In this document: positions 52,544 to 61,114 of the stretch, piece after piece
How positions within the stretch are numbered: the first letter of the stretch is position 1
How the letters are laid out: each line of letters opens with the position of its first letter
Assembly (NCBI RefSeq): GCF_014204975.1
Contig: NZ_JACHMM010000001.1
Location: 4,154,001-4,218,000, forward strand
From: Jiangella mangrovi
GTDB taxonomy: Bacteria; Actinomycetota; Actinomycetes; Jiangellales; Jiangellaceae
Length of the DNA stretch: 64,000 bases
Direction of reading: 5' to 3'
Translations under genes and position numbers: made by a program
The notes under the pieces: generated by a model
The model's input: only the letters and a program-made list of their open reading frames with translations
The model's database searches: none
What the model was told of the DNA's origin: nothing

Positions 52544-53740
52544 ATGCGCAGACTCCTGGCCCTGCCCCTGCTCGCGATCCTGACCACCACCTGGGCCGCC
52601 GCCCCAGCAGGCGCCGAGGAGGCCGACGAGCTCGCCACCGTGAGCTTCGCCGTCACCGGCCCGATGGAGACGGCGTTCGACTACGGCACCGAACGCTGCA
52701 ACACGCTCGACCTGCCCGACGCGGCCGCCCGGGCGTTCCGCGACTCGTCCGGCGACGTGCACCTCATCGCGACCCACTACCTGCACTGGGCCTCGATCGG
52801 CAGCTCGCTGAACTCCGTCACCCGCGACTGCGCCCACATGATCTACGCGGCCGGCGCCAACTCGAACCCGGCGACCTACGACAACCGCGGCTGGCTCGAG
52901 ACGTTCTGGACCGAGGACGGCGACACCATCCACGGCCTGGTCGCCATGGACTACCACCCGGAGCACTACGGCCTGACCTGCGCGACATCGGGCGACTGCT
53001 GGTACGGCACCACCGTCCAGGCCACCTCGACCGACGGTGGCTACTCGTTCACGTCGCCGGCCCAGGGCACGCCGCGGTTCGTCGCCGGCGCGCCGTACCA
53101 GTTCGACTCGACCCTGCCGGAGACCCTCGGCACGTTCGTCCCGTCGAACATCGTCGACGGCGGCGACGGTTACCTCTACGCGACGCTCTCGTTCGAGCGC
53201 CGAGCGCCCGCCACCGACGGCACCTGCCTGATCCGGACCGACGACATCGCCGACCCGGCCGCCTGGCGGGCCTGGGGCTGGTCCGGGTTCACCGTCCAGT
53301 TCGCCAGCCCCTACCCCACCGCTCCGTCGATCCCGTCGGCCCACGAGTGCGTCTCGGTCGCCAACTCGCTGGGCCGGCCGATCCGCAGCCTCATCAAGGT
53401 GGAGGGCCAGGACCTCTACCTCGCCATCGCCCACGGCACGGCGATCGTCGGCGGCGTCACCAAGACCGTGGTCCGCGCCTCGACGTCGACGGACCTGGTC
53501 ACCTGGACGACGCCGCAGACGGTGATGGAGCTGCCGCGCTACGGCCAGTTCGGCGAGAACTGCTCGACGCACCCGAACCAGGAGCGCTACCAGTACCCGT
53601 CGCTGCTCGACCCCGAGAGCACCTCGATCAACTTCGAGACCACCGGCTCGACGGCGTACATCTACGCCACCGCGATCACGTACTGCAAGGGCCTGGACCG
53701 CGACCTCGTCCGCTGGCCGATCAGCATCACCGTGAGCTGA
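52544..53740 (+). CDS. Secreted protein, possible beta-propeller
   Basis: A 398-residue exported protein. Signal peptide MRRLLALPLLAILTTTWAAA, cleaved near APAGA. The mature part has eight or more Cys and repeated Tyr/Trp-rich strands (STDGGYSFTSPAQG, GGDGYLYATLSFER, RASTSTDLVTWTTPQ) reminiscent of sialidase-like propellers. No catalytic motif is firm. GGAGG lies four bases before the ATG. It is divergent from the sugar dehydrogenase operon. Confidence 0.72.
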   Translation: MRRLLALPLLAILTTTWAAAPAGAEEADELATVSFAVTGPMETAFDYGTERCNTLDLPDAAARAFRDSSGDVHLIATHYLHWASIGSSLNSVTRDCAHMIYAAGANSNPATYDNRGWLETFWTEDGDTIHGLVAMDYHPEHYGLTCATSGDCWYGTTVQATSTDGGYSFTSPAQGTPRFVAGAPYQFDSTLPETLGTFVPSNIVDGGDGYLYATLSFERRAPATDGTCLIRTDDIADPAAWRAWGWSGFTVQFASPYPTAPSIPSAHECVSVANSLGRPIRSLIKVEGQDLYLAIAHGTAIVGGVTKTVVRASTSTDLVTWTTPQTVMELPRYGQFGENCSTHPNQERYQYPSLLDPESTSINFETTGSTAYIYATAITYCKGLDRDLVRWPISITVS

Positions 53741-53746
53741 GCCCGG

Positions 53747-54337
53747 TCATCGAGGCACCCGGAAGGTCAGGTGGGTGACCCCGGGTGCCTGGACGACGCG
53801 CACCGGCTCGAGCTCCCGGGCCGCGGGCAGGGCGTGGAAGTACGGCGTGCCGCCGCCGAGCAGGATCGGCACCTGGTGCAGCGTGATCTCGTCGAGCAGC
53901 CCGGCCTCCAGGGCGGCCGCCGTCACGCCGGTGCCCATGACGGCGACGTCGAGGTCGCCGGCGATCTCCGTGGCGCGGGCGACGGCCTCCTCGATGCTGC
54001 CGACGACGGCCTGGGCGGCGGACGCCTCCGGGGCCGGGCGGTGGGTCAGGAGGAGCAGCGGCGCCGTCGGATGCGGGCTGCCGCCGCCGAAGCCGCCGGA
54101 GTGGTCGTAGGTGGTGCGCCCGACGATCACCGCGCCGTCGCGGCTCGCGAGCCGGTCGAACACCTCGGCGCTGGGGGCGGACAGCCGGAAGCCGTCGAAG
54201 ACGGTGCTGGGGACGTCGCCGTCGAAGTACCAGTCGAACAGCCGCTGCCCGCCGCGGCCGAGCGCCAGCTCCGGGCTCGGGTCCGGGCCGGTGACGTAGC
54301 CGTCGACGGAGACGGACAGGGCGCTGATGACGCTCAT
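53747..54337 (-). CDS. Dihydrofolate reductase-like (RibD C-terminal) protein
   Basis: A 196-residue DHFR-fold oxidoreductase with ISALSVSVDGYVTGP at the start, DGAVIVGRTTYDHSGGFGG near 70 and GLLDEITLHQVPILLGGGTPYF near the end. Widespread in actinobacteria as a DHFR-family NADPH enzyme of unknown substrate. ATGA overlap with the PPOX gene upstream. Confidence 0.87.
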   Translation of the reverse strand: MSVISALSVSVDGYVTGPDPSPELALGRGGQRLFDWYFDGDVPSTVFDGFRLSAPSAEVFDRLASRDGAVIVGRTTYDHSGGFGGGSPHPTAPLLLLTHRPAPEASAAQAVVGSIEEAVARATEIAGDLDVAVMGTGVTAAALEAGLLDEITLHQVPILLGGGTPYFHALPAARELEPVRVVQAPGVTHLTFRVPR

Positions 54338-54726
54338 CCGATCACCACCACCTGGACGTGCTCGGGCTCGATGGCGTAGACGACGCGGTCGGTGCGCGGC
54401 TCGTACGGCATCCCGACGTAGGAGTGGGACATCCGGTCGATGATCTCCCAGGCCCGGTCGCCCTCGATCTTCTCGACCATGCGGCCGCGGACGAGCACGG
54501 ACGTGAGCTCGTCGGCGCGGTCCGTCACCGAGATCGCCACCCGCGGGTCGCCCTCGACGTTGCGGGCCTTGCGGGTGTTCTCCGAGGTCAGGATGGTGAC
54601 GCGGTCGCCGTCGAGGCCGACCCACATGGGCACGGAGTGCGGCGATCCGTCGGGCAGCAACGTCGCGACATGGGCGGGGTGGCCGCCCGCGAGGAGGCGG
54701 CGGGCCTCGTCGGTGAGTTCGCTCAT
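54334..54726 (-). CDS. PPOX-class flavin/F420-dependent oxidoreductase
   Basis: A 130-residue split-barrel protein (GHPAHVATLLPDGSPHSVPMWVGLDGDRVTILTSENTRKARNV), typical of PPOX-class F420-dependent proteins. Middle gene of an AraC-PPOX-DHFR-like chain with four-base overlaps on both sides. Confidence 0.88.
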   Translation of the reverse strand: MSELTDEARRLLAGGHPAHVATLLPDGSPHSVPMWVGLDGDRVTILTSENTRKARNVEGDPRVAISVTDRADELTSVLVRGRMVEKIEGDRAWEIIDRMSHSYVGMPYEPRTDRVVYAIEPEHVQVVVIG

Positions 54727-55610
54727 GAGGCGAGGCTAGGAGCGCTCCTCGCGGCGTTCTTGAACGAACCGGCCAACCCCGCCGCCCGCAGCAGCGGCGT
54801 GTACGACGCGGAGTGGTCGTGCCCGCAGGCACAGGTCTCGGCGGCGCCGCGCAGGAACGCCCGCGGCGTCACCCCGGTCAGCCGCACGCACTCGCGGGTC
54901 AGGTGCGCCTGGTCGGCGTACCCGGTGTCGACGGCGAGCCGTGCCAGTCCGTCGCCGGCGGGGTCGTCCCCCGTCGCCAGCGCCACCTGTGACCGGGCCA
55001 GGAAGGCCTGGAAGCGCAGGATCCGCTGCAGCGCCTTCGGCGCGATGCCGACCCCGGCCAGGCAGTGCCGGCGGAAGCCCCGCTCGGACACGTACAGCTC
55101 GGTCCCGACGGCGCCGACCTCGGCCGCGTCCCAGGGCATCAGCCGCCGCGTCGCCTCGGCGATCAGCGGCTCGGGCGCCGTCGCGCCGGTCCTCGCGGCG
55201 GCGGTGACCACCAGGTCCTCCAGTGCGGCGACGGCGGCCCCGTCGCTCGTCGCGGCCGCCACCCGCTCGCCGGCCGCGGCTGCCACCGTCCCCCACAGGT
55301 CCGCGGCATCGACGACGACGTCGGTGAGGTCCGCGACCGGCCGGCCCAGGACCGCCGCGGCCGCGCCGGGGCGGAACCGCAGCCCGACGACGGCGGTGCC
55401 GGCCGGGAGCAGCTCGAGCCGCGGACCGGTCAGCACGCCGGCGACCCGGGGCTCGTACCCGGCGACGCAGCGCAGTTCGACACCGCCGGTGGGCAGGTGC
55501 CGCTGCGGGTAGGGCGGCGACCCCGGCGCGATGCGCTGCACCCAGGTCGTCGTGACGAGGGCGGCCAGCCGCCGGGCCGGCGGCCGCTCGGTGTACGTCT
55601 GGCCGGCCAC
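54723..55610 (-). CDS. AraC-family transcriptional regulator
   Basis: A protein of about 295 residues. The N-terminal DUF6597-like part (QTYTERPPARRLAALVTTTWVQR) is followed by an AraC HTH (SERGFRRHCLAGVGIAPKALQRILRFQAFL... AVDTGYADQAHLTRECVRLTGVTP). It ends with a CxCGHDHS tail. GTG 55610 starts the conserved region; a TTG at 55667 adds an unsupported extension. First gene of the three-gene chain. Confidence 0.86.
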   Translation of the reverse strand: MAGQTYTERPPARRLAALVTTTWVQRIAPGSPPYPQRHLPTGGVELRCVAGYEPRVAGVLTGPRLELLPAGTAVVGLRFRPGAAAAVLGRPVADLTDVVVDAADLWGTVAAAAGERVAAATSDGAAVAALEDLVVTAAARTGATAPEPLIAEATRRLMPWDAAEVGAVGTELYVSERGFRRHCLAGVGIAPKALQRILRFQAFLARSQVALATGDDPAGDGLARLAVDTGYADQAHLTRECVRLTGVTPRAFLRGAAETCACGHDHSASYTPLLRAAGLAGSFKNAARSAPSLAS

Positions 55611-55685
55611 GACTGCGAGTGTGACAGCTCCGCGGGCCGGACGGAAGACCGGCGCTCTGTGCAACAAGAGCTGTGGATCGTGGAA

Positions 55686-55700
55686 TGGAACGTGGTTCCA
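55686..55700. promoter_or_regulatory. Perfect palindrome upstream of sialidase-like gene
   Basis: TGGAAC-GTG-GTTCCA, 53 bases before the sialidase-like start and 76 bases before the divergent AraC start. Probable operator of an unlinked regulator. Confidence 0.55.
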
Positions 55701-55752
55701 TGACAGATAGTCTCAGGCCGCCCACGCCGTGGATCGCACCAGGAGGCGCCTC

Positions 55753-58026
55753 ATGAGCTGGTTCCGCCACACCCACCGATGGAGTCTCGGGGCCGTCGCC
55801 CTGGCCCTGCTCGCCGTCGGCATCGTCATCGGCTCGATCCTCACACCGGGCGCCGGCGGGCCGGCCACGGCAGCGCCGCCACAGCTCGTCGACGGCGCCC
55901 CCGGGGACGAGCCGTCGCTGTCGGCCGGCGCCATGTGGTATCCGTGGGCGCCGGGACCCGGCGAGCTCGGCGCCGGCCCGATGGCCTTCTCCATCGACCA
56001 CGTCGTCGACGGCCAGCGGGTCAAGAAGGTCGTGACGAGCTGGAACCGCAACGAGGACAGCCCGACCGCGCCGCTGCGCAACTCGCGCGCCGTCGCCGAC
56101 GACGACGGCCAGGTGTTCGTGCCCTACGACGCGCTGCCGTCGACGTTCACCATGGTCGGCACCACCCGGCTGCGCGACGGCTCGCTGCTGTCGGCGAGCT
56201 TCGTGCCGACGAGCGTGAACCCGCCCGCTCCCACGCACCGCATCACGTTCCCGATGGCGCGCTCGACCGACCTCGCGACGTCGTGGACCACCTGGGACGC
56301 CCCGCTCATCGAGAACAAGTGGCGGCTGAACTGGTACCGCGTGCACCGCGACCTCATCGAGCTGGCCGACGGCACCATCCTCATGGGCGGCTACGGCAAC
56401 GGCACGATCAACGGGGTCACCAAGGAGTACAGCCTCGTCTTCGAGTCCCACGACGGCGGGCAGACGTTCCAGCAGCGTTCCGCCGTCAACGCCGGCTCGC
56501 AGTACGGCACCAACGAGCTGGCCATGGCGCGCACCAGCGACGGCCGGCTGATCGCCGTCATGCGCGGGTCCGAGAACGTGGCCCGGCCGCCGTCGATGCC
56601 GCTGACCGTGTCGTTCTCCGACGACGACGGCCTGACCTGGGCGCCGCTGCAGCCGTACGTGCCGCCGGAGGGCATGCCGAACAACGGCATCCTGCCCAAG
56701 ATCATCCTGCAGGCGAACGGACAGCTGCTGATGACCTACGGCCGGCCGGACAACAACGTGGTGGTCTCGCTCGACGGCACCGGCCGCACCTGGGACACCG
56801 GCGAGGTCGTCTATTCGCGGCACCCGGGCGACGATCCGCTGCGCCGGTGGATGGGCAGCAGCGGCAACATGGACCTCGTCCCGCTGCACAACGGCGCCTC
56901 GCTGGCATTCGGCGACACCTGCCACAACATCTGGTGGTGCCGCGAGTACGGCCACGACAACAAGATCTGGACCCGCCGGGTCGACGCGCTCGCCCCCGGC
57001 GTCGGCAAGATCGACCTCGCCACCAAGGTGCGGGCCGGAACGGCGACGCTGACCGGCACCGTCGTCGCACCCGACGAGCGCTTCGCCGAGCAGCGCATCG
57101 AGGGCGCCGTCGACGGCAGCTCCGAATACCGGTCGGCGGCCCGCTTCGCCGACGGCGGCAGTCCGTCGCTGACGATCGAGCTGGACCAGGTGTACACGCT
57201 GGACCGGATCGGCCTCATGCTGGCGTCCGGCGAGGAGAACAGCGCCCGCGTGCAGGTCTCCGAGGACGGCCGGCGCTGGAGCCGCCCGGTCCTCGACACC
57301 GGCGCGCGCACCGACTACGCGATGACCTACACCGACATCGAGCCGGTGCGGGCGCGCTACGTGCGGATCAACCAGGGCTCCGGCGGCGCGCCCCTGACCG
57401 CCGTCACCGAACTGGAGCTGTACGCGGCCGACCTGCTGACCTTCGAGAACGACGCGCCCACCAGCGTGCCGCGAACGCTGAAGGACACCCGCTACGCGTT
57501 CGTCGTCAACACGATCATCCCGAGCTACGACCACTCCGCCACGCACATGGCACTGGTCGACGCGGACCAGGGCGCGCGGGCGAGTGCGACATTCCCGGCG
57601 GCGCGTCCGTCGTCGGCGCAGCACGTCTCGTTCGGGTTCGAGGGCTACGGGTACGGCAGCGGCGCGCTCTGGGACATCCTGGGCACGAACGCCGACGGCG
57701 AGGAGGTGACGGCGTTCCGGCTGCACTTCATGGCCGACTGGACGCCGAACAAGATGAAGGTCCGCGCCTGGGACGGCGACTCCTGGGTCGACGTCGGCTC
57801 CGTCGGACCCGTCCCGGCGAACAAGACCTGGATGACGGTGACGATCGACAGCACGGCATCGGAGACGACGGTGAGCCTCAACGGGACCGTCATGGGCACC
57901 ACGTCGCTCGCGCTGGCCGACGTCGAGGAGTTCACCGGGTTCCGCGCCGAGACCGGCCTGCTCCCCGAGGACGTCGGCAACATGGAGCACTCCTACGACG
58001 ACGTGCTGATCGCGCCGCTGGACTGA
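55753..58026 (+). CDS. Secreted BNR/sialidase-like protein with discoidin domain
   Basis: A 757-residue exported or N-anchored protein. The N-terminal hydrophobic segment is GAVALALLAVGIVIGSIL. A beta-propeller (about residues 60-410) carries Asp-box motifs SHDGGQTF, SDDDGLTW and SLDGTGRTW. An F5/8-type discoidin domain (about 440-555; LDRIGLMLASGEENSARVQVS) and a C-terminal lectin/LamG-like domain follow. AGGAGG lies six bases before ATG 55753. Probably a glycan-acting enzyme; catalytic residues cannot be confirmed. Confidence 0.84.
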   Translation: MSWFRHTHRWSLGAVALALLAVGIVIGSILTPGAGGPATAAPPQLVDGAPGDEPSLSAGAMWYPWAPGPGELGAGPMAFSIDHVVDGQRVKKVVTSWNRNEDSPTAPLRNSRAVADDDGQVFVPYDALPSTFTMVGTTRLRDGSLLSASFVPTSVNPPAPTHRITFPMARSTDLATSWTTWDAPLIENKWRLNWYRVHRDLIELADGTILMGGYGNGTINGVTKEYSLVFESHDGGQTFQQRSAVNAGSQYGTNELAMARTSDGRLIAVMRGSENVARPPSMPLTVSFSDDDGLTWAPLQPYVPPEGMPNNGILPKIILQANGQLLMTYGRPDNNVVVSLDGTGRTWDTGEVVYSRHPGDDPLRRWMGSSGNMDLVPLHNGASLAFGDTCHNIWWCREYGHDNKIWTRRVDALAPGVGKIDLATKVRAGTATLTGTVVAPDERFAEQRIEGAVDGSSEYRSAARFADGGSPSLTIELDQVYTLDRIGLMLASGEENSARVQVSEDGRRWSRPVLDTGARTDYAMTYTDIEPVRARYVRINQGSGGAPLTAVTELELYAADLLTFENDAPTSVPRTLKDTRYAFVVNTIIPSYDHSATHMALVDADQGARASATFPAARPSSAQHVSFGFEGYGYGSGALWDILGTNADGEEVTAFRLHFMADWTPNKMKVRAWDGDSWVDVGSVGPVPANKTWMTVTIDSTASETTVSLNGTVMGTTSLALADVEEFTGFRAETGLLPEDVGNMEHSYDDVLIAPLD

Positions 58027-58040
58027 GGTGTGCTGAACCG

Positions 58041-58071
58041 TTGACCTTGCCCGTGGGGAAAGGCCTAGCGT
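58041..58071 (+). promoter_or_regulatory. MerR-type promoter with 19-bp spacer and operator
   Basis: -35 TTGACC (58041-58046), a 19-bp spacer, -10 TAGCGT (58066-58071). The spacer carries the inverted repeat CCTTGCCC-GTG-GGGAAAGG (58045-58063, seven of eight pairs). The predicted transcript starts at about the GTG of the gene. Confidence 0.7.
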
Positions 58072-58078
58072 TCCTGAC

Positions 58079-58927
58079 GTGGAGGACGCGCGGCTGTCCA
58101 TCGGGCAGGTGGCCCGGCTGGCCGGAGTCACCCCGAAGACACTGCGGCACTACGACCGCATCGGGGTGCTCCGGCCGGCCGACGTCGACCCGGTCACGGG
58201 CTACCGCTGGTACCGCCCGGAGCAGGTCGAGCAGGTGCGGCTGGTACGCCGGCTGCGCGCGCTCGAGCTGCCGCTCGAGGAGGTCCGGCGGCTGCTGTCG
58301 CTGCTGGAGCCTCGCGAGTCCGGCGACGACGGCGCCGCCTTCCGGTCCGCGCTGGCCGAGCACCGCCGCCGCATCGATGCCCGGGTGACCCGGCTGCGCG
58401 GCATCCTCCACACCATCGACCACCTGCTGACCGATTCGGAGGGCTCGATCATGGCTGATGCTGTTGCGGTGGGGATGCTCGACGCCGAGACGCACCGCCG
58501 CCTGGGCGCCGAGCTGTTCAACGACACCTGGCGGCTCATGGAGCTGGAGGACCGCTCCCCCGCCGACGACGTGCTGATGATCCACCAGGCGCACGCGTCG
58601 GCCTACCACTGGCTGCAGGTGGGCACGGCGCAGAACGTGGCGCGCAGCCACTGGCTGTGCTCGCGGGTGTACTGCGTCGTCGGCCGGGGCGAGCCCGCGC
58701 TGTTCCACGCCCGGCTGGTGCTGTCGACCTGCCAGGACCACGGCATCGGCGACTGGGACCTGGCCTTCGCCCACGAGGCGCTGGCCCGCGCGTACGCCGT
58801 CGCCGGCGACCCGGACGAGGCGCGCCGCCACACCGAGCAGGCGCGCCTCGCCAGCGCCGACATCACCACCGACGAGGACCGTGAGCTGCTGCTCAGCGAC
58901 CTCGAGACGATCCCGCATGTCGGCTAG
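58079..58927 (+). CDS. MerR-family transcriptional regulator
   Basis: A 282-residue regulator. The MerR HTH (LSIGQVARLAGVTPKTLRHYDRIGVLRPADVDPVTGYRWY) and dimer helix are followed by a long C-terminal helical part (residues 120-282) with TPR-like repeats (HEALARAYAVAGDPDEARRHTEQAR). No metal-binding Cys motif. The GTG start has no SD and coincides with the predicted transcript start, so it is probably leaderless. Its stop shares CTAG with the convergent GTPase stop. Confidence 0.88.
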   Translation: MEDARLSIGQVARLAGVTPKTLRHYDRIGVLRPADVDPVTGYRWYRPEQVEQVRLVRRLRALELPLEEVRRLLSLLEPRESGDDGAAFRSALAEHRRRIDARVTRLRGILHTIDHLLTDSEGSIMADAVAVGMLDAETHRRLGAELFNDTWRLMELEDRSPADDVLMIHQAHASAYHWLQVGTAQNVARSHWLCSRVYCVVGRGEPALFHARLVLSTCQDHGIGDWDLAFAHEALARAYAVAGDPDEARRHTEQARLASADITTDEDRELLLSDLETIPHVG

Positions 58928-60933
58928 ACGCGGCGGGTGACACGCAGCAGGTACTCCTTCCGGTGCAGCGGGTCGTGGTCGGTGCGCGGCCGGTCCGGCG
59001 GCTCGCCCTGGACCGGCTGGTAGCGGTCGAACCGGGTCTCCAGGACACCATCGCCGCGGGTCAGCGACGGCAGCTGCTGCTGCAGCGCGTGCACGTGGGC
59101 GGCGGGGAGATCGCCGTCAAGGACGTACGCGGACCCCGTCGGCGACGGCGTCCCCGGCACGGCCCGCAGCCTGGCCAGCGCCGGCAGCACCTGGCCGAGG
59201 GTGTCGGCCGGGAGCTCCAGCTCGAAGCGGTGGATCGGCTCGTGCACCCGGGTGCCGGCCTCGCGCAGCGCCGTCATGAGGACCAGCGGGGTCAGCCCGC
59301 GGAAGTCGCCGGCCGTGCTCGACATGCTCTTGTCGAACGTCGCGTGCGCGTGGCTCTGCCGCGGCCAGTACTGCGACCGCGTCAGCACCACTCGGCAGTC
59401 CGGGACCTGCCAGCCGTGCAGGCCCTGGCGCAGGGTCTCGCGGGCGGTCTCGTCGATGGCCCGGATGAACGCCAGCGGCAGCGATCCCAGCTCGATCTCC
59501 AGCTCGAACGTGACGCCGTCGTGCGGGGCCGCCGGTTCCAGCCGCAGTCCGACGCCGGCGAGGAACGGGTTGCCGTCGTCCTTGATCAGCTCCGTCGCCG
59601 CGCCGGTCCCGGTGAGCCGCTCGACGTGGATGGTCGTCGACTCGCGGAACTCGACGTCGATGCCGTACTCCTCGGCGAGCGTCGCCTGGACGACCTCCTT
59701 CTGCACCTCGCCGTAGAGCGACACCGACACCTCCTGGCGGACGTCGTCCTGGCGCAGGTCGATGAGCGGGTCCTGCTCGGCCAGCTGCGCGAGGGCCGCG
59801 TGCAGGCGGCCCTTCTCGCGGGCCCGGCACGGGACGACGACCGTCTCGAGGGTGGGCGGGGAGAAGTGGTGGCCGGGCGCGTCGGCCCTGTCGCCGGCGG
59901 CCGCCTCGCCGAGGGCGTCGCCGATGCGGACCCCGGCGAGGCCCCACACCTTGGCGATCCGCCCGGCCACCACCTCCGCCCGCGGCACCGCGTCGCCGTC
60001 GTCGAACACGCTGATCGCGGTGACCTTGCCGGCCGAGAGCCGGTCGCGGGTGCGCAGCGTGCCGGCGACCATGCGGACGTAGGCGATCTTCTCTCCCGCC
60101 GGGCCGCGCTCGACCTTGAAGACGGTGGCGCGGGGCGGGCCGGCTGCCTGCTCCGTTGCCGCGGCTGCCGCCGTCGACGGGAGCAGCCGCGCGATCCCCG
60201 TCGTCAACTCGCCGACACCCGCCCCGGTGATGGCCGAGCCGGCGAAGACCGGGTGCACGCGCGCCTGCCGGGTCTGCCGGGCCAGCGCCCGGCGCAGCCG
60301 CCGGTACGGCACCGACGCCGGGTCCTCGACATAGTCGGCGAAGAGCGCGTCGTCGCCGTCGGCCAGCACGTCGAGCAGCCGGGCCCGGAACCCGTCGTCG
60401 CGCTCGCGGAACGGGCGGAACACCGCGTCCTTGGTGCCCTGGTGCTCCGCGGTGCCCATCGGGACGATCCGCGGGGTCAGCTTCGTCGCGAGCTGGTCGA
60501 CGACGGCGTCCAGGTCGGCGCCGCCGCGGTCGAGCTTGTTGACGAAGACCAGGGTCGGGATGCGCAGCCGCCGCAGCGTGCGCATGAGCACCCGCGTCTG
60601 CGCCTGCACGCCCTCGACCGCCGACACGACCAGCACGGCGCCGTCGAGCACGCTGAGGACCCGCTCCACCTCGGCGATGAAGTCGGGGTGGCCGGGCGTG
60701 TCGATGAGGTTGACGGTGGTCGCGTCGCCGCCCGTGCCGATGGTGAACGAGACGACGGCGGACTTGATGGTGATGCCGCGCCGGCGCTCCAGCGCCAGCG
60801 AGTCGGTCTGTGTGCTCCCGGCGTCGACGCTTCCGACCTCGTCGATGACCCCGGCCGCGTACAGCAGCCGCTCGGTCAGACTGGTCTTACCGGCGTCGAC
60901 ATGCGCGAGGATTCCCAGGTTGAGCGTTCGCAA
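58924..60933 (-). CDS. OtrA/TetM-family ribosomal protection GTPase
   Basis: A 669-residue EF-G-like GTPase that in this family removes tetracycline from the ribosome. G1 is HVDAGKTS near residue 10, then RRRGITIKSA, G3 DTPGHPDF and G4 NKLD. Domains II-V follow and the C-terminus (PLHRKEYLLRVTRRV) fits OtrA-like proteins. The start is taken at TTG 60933 (LRTLNLGILAHVDAG), where family members begin; a reading to 61110 adds an unlikely 59 residues. Resistance itself is inferred. Confidence 0.87.
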   Translation of the reverse strand: MRTLNLGILAHVDAGKTSLTERLLYAAGVIDEVGSVDAGSTQTDSLALERRRGITIKSAVVSFTIGTGGDATTVNLIDTPGHPDFIAEVERVLSVLDGAVLVVSAVEGVQAQTRVLMRTLRRLRIPTLVFVNKLDRGGADLDAVVDQLATKLTPRIVPMGTAEHQGTKDAVFRPFRERDDGFRARLLDVLADGDDALFADYVEDPASVPYRRLRRALARQTRQARVHPVFAGSAITGAGVGELTTGIARLLPSTAAAAATEQAAGPPRATVFKVERGPAGEKIAYVRMVAGTLRTRDRLSAGKVTAISVFDDGDAVPRAEVVAGRIAKVWGLAGVRIGDALGEAAAGDRADAPGHHFSPPTLETVVVPCRAREKGRLHAALAQLAEQDPLIDLRQDDVRQEVSVSLYGEVQKEVVQATLAEEYGIDVEFRESTTIHVERLTGTGAATELIKDDGNPFLAGVGLRLEPAAPHDGVTFELEIELGSLPLAFIRAIDETARETLRQGLHGWQVPDCRVVLTRSQYWPRQSHAHATFDKSMSSTAGDFRGLTPLVLMTALREAGTRVHEPIHRFELELPADTLGQVLPALARLRAVPGTPSPTGSAYVLDGDLPAAHVHALQQQLPSLTRGDGVLETRFDRYQPVQGEPPDRPRTDHDPLHRKEYLLRVTRRV

Positions 60934-61078
60934 TGAGCCACGAGTCCCTTGCTCGGACGACAGGTGTCGATGGGGTGGACCCGAAAGCTCGGCGCATGAC
61001 CGCTCTCCCTTCTCGCTCGGCTGTGAGCGCCCAGTCGAGCACGTCCGTTCGTGGGACGGCAACCGATTTATCGCGAAG

Positions 61079-61107
61079 TTGATCTTGTCGGCGAGAGCAG
61101 CTAAGAT
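61079..61107 (+). promoter_or_regulatory. Promoter of leaderless HNH gene
   Basis: -35 TTGATC (61079-61084), 17-bp spacer, -10 TAAGAT (61102-61107). The ATG at 61115 lies about where transcription should begin, and there is no SD. Confidence 0.65.
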
Positions 61108-61114
61108 CACTTAT

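Noticed and set aside
54736-58131. 1131-codon minus-strand reading frame
   Set aside because: It is antisense to the sialidase-like gene and shadows the AraC gene in another frame; no domain is recognisable.
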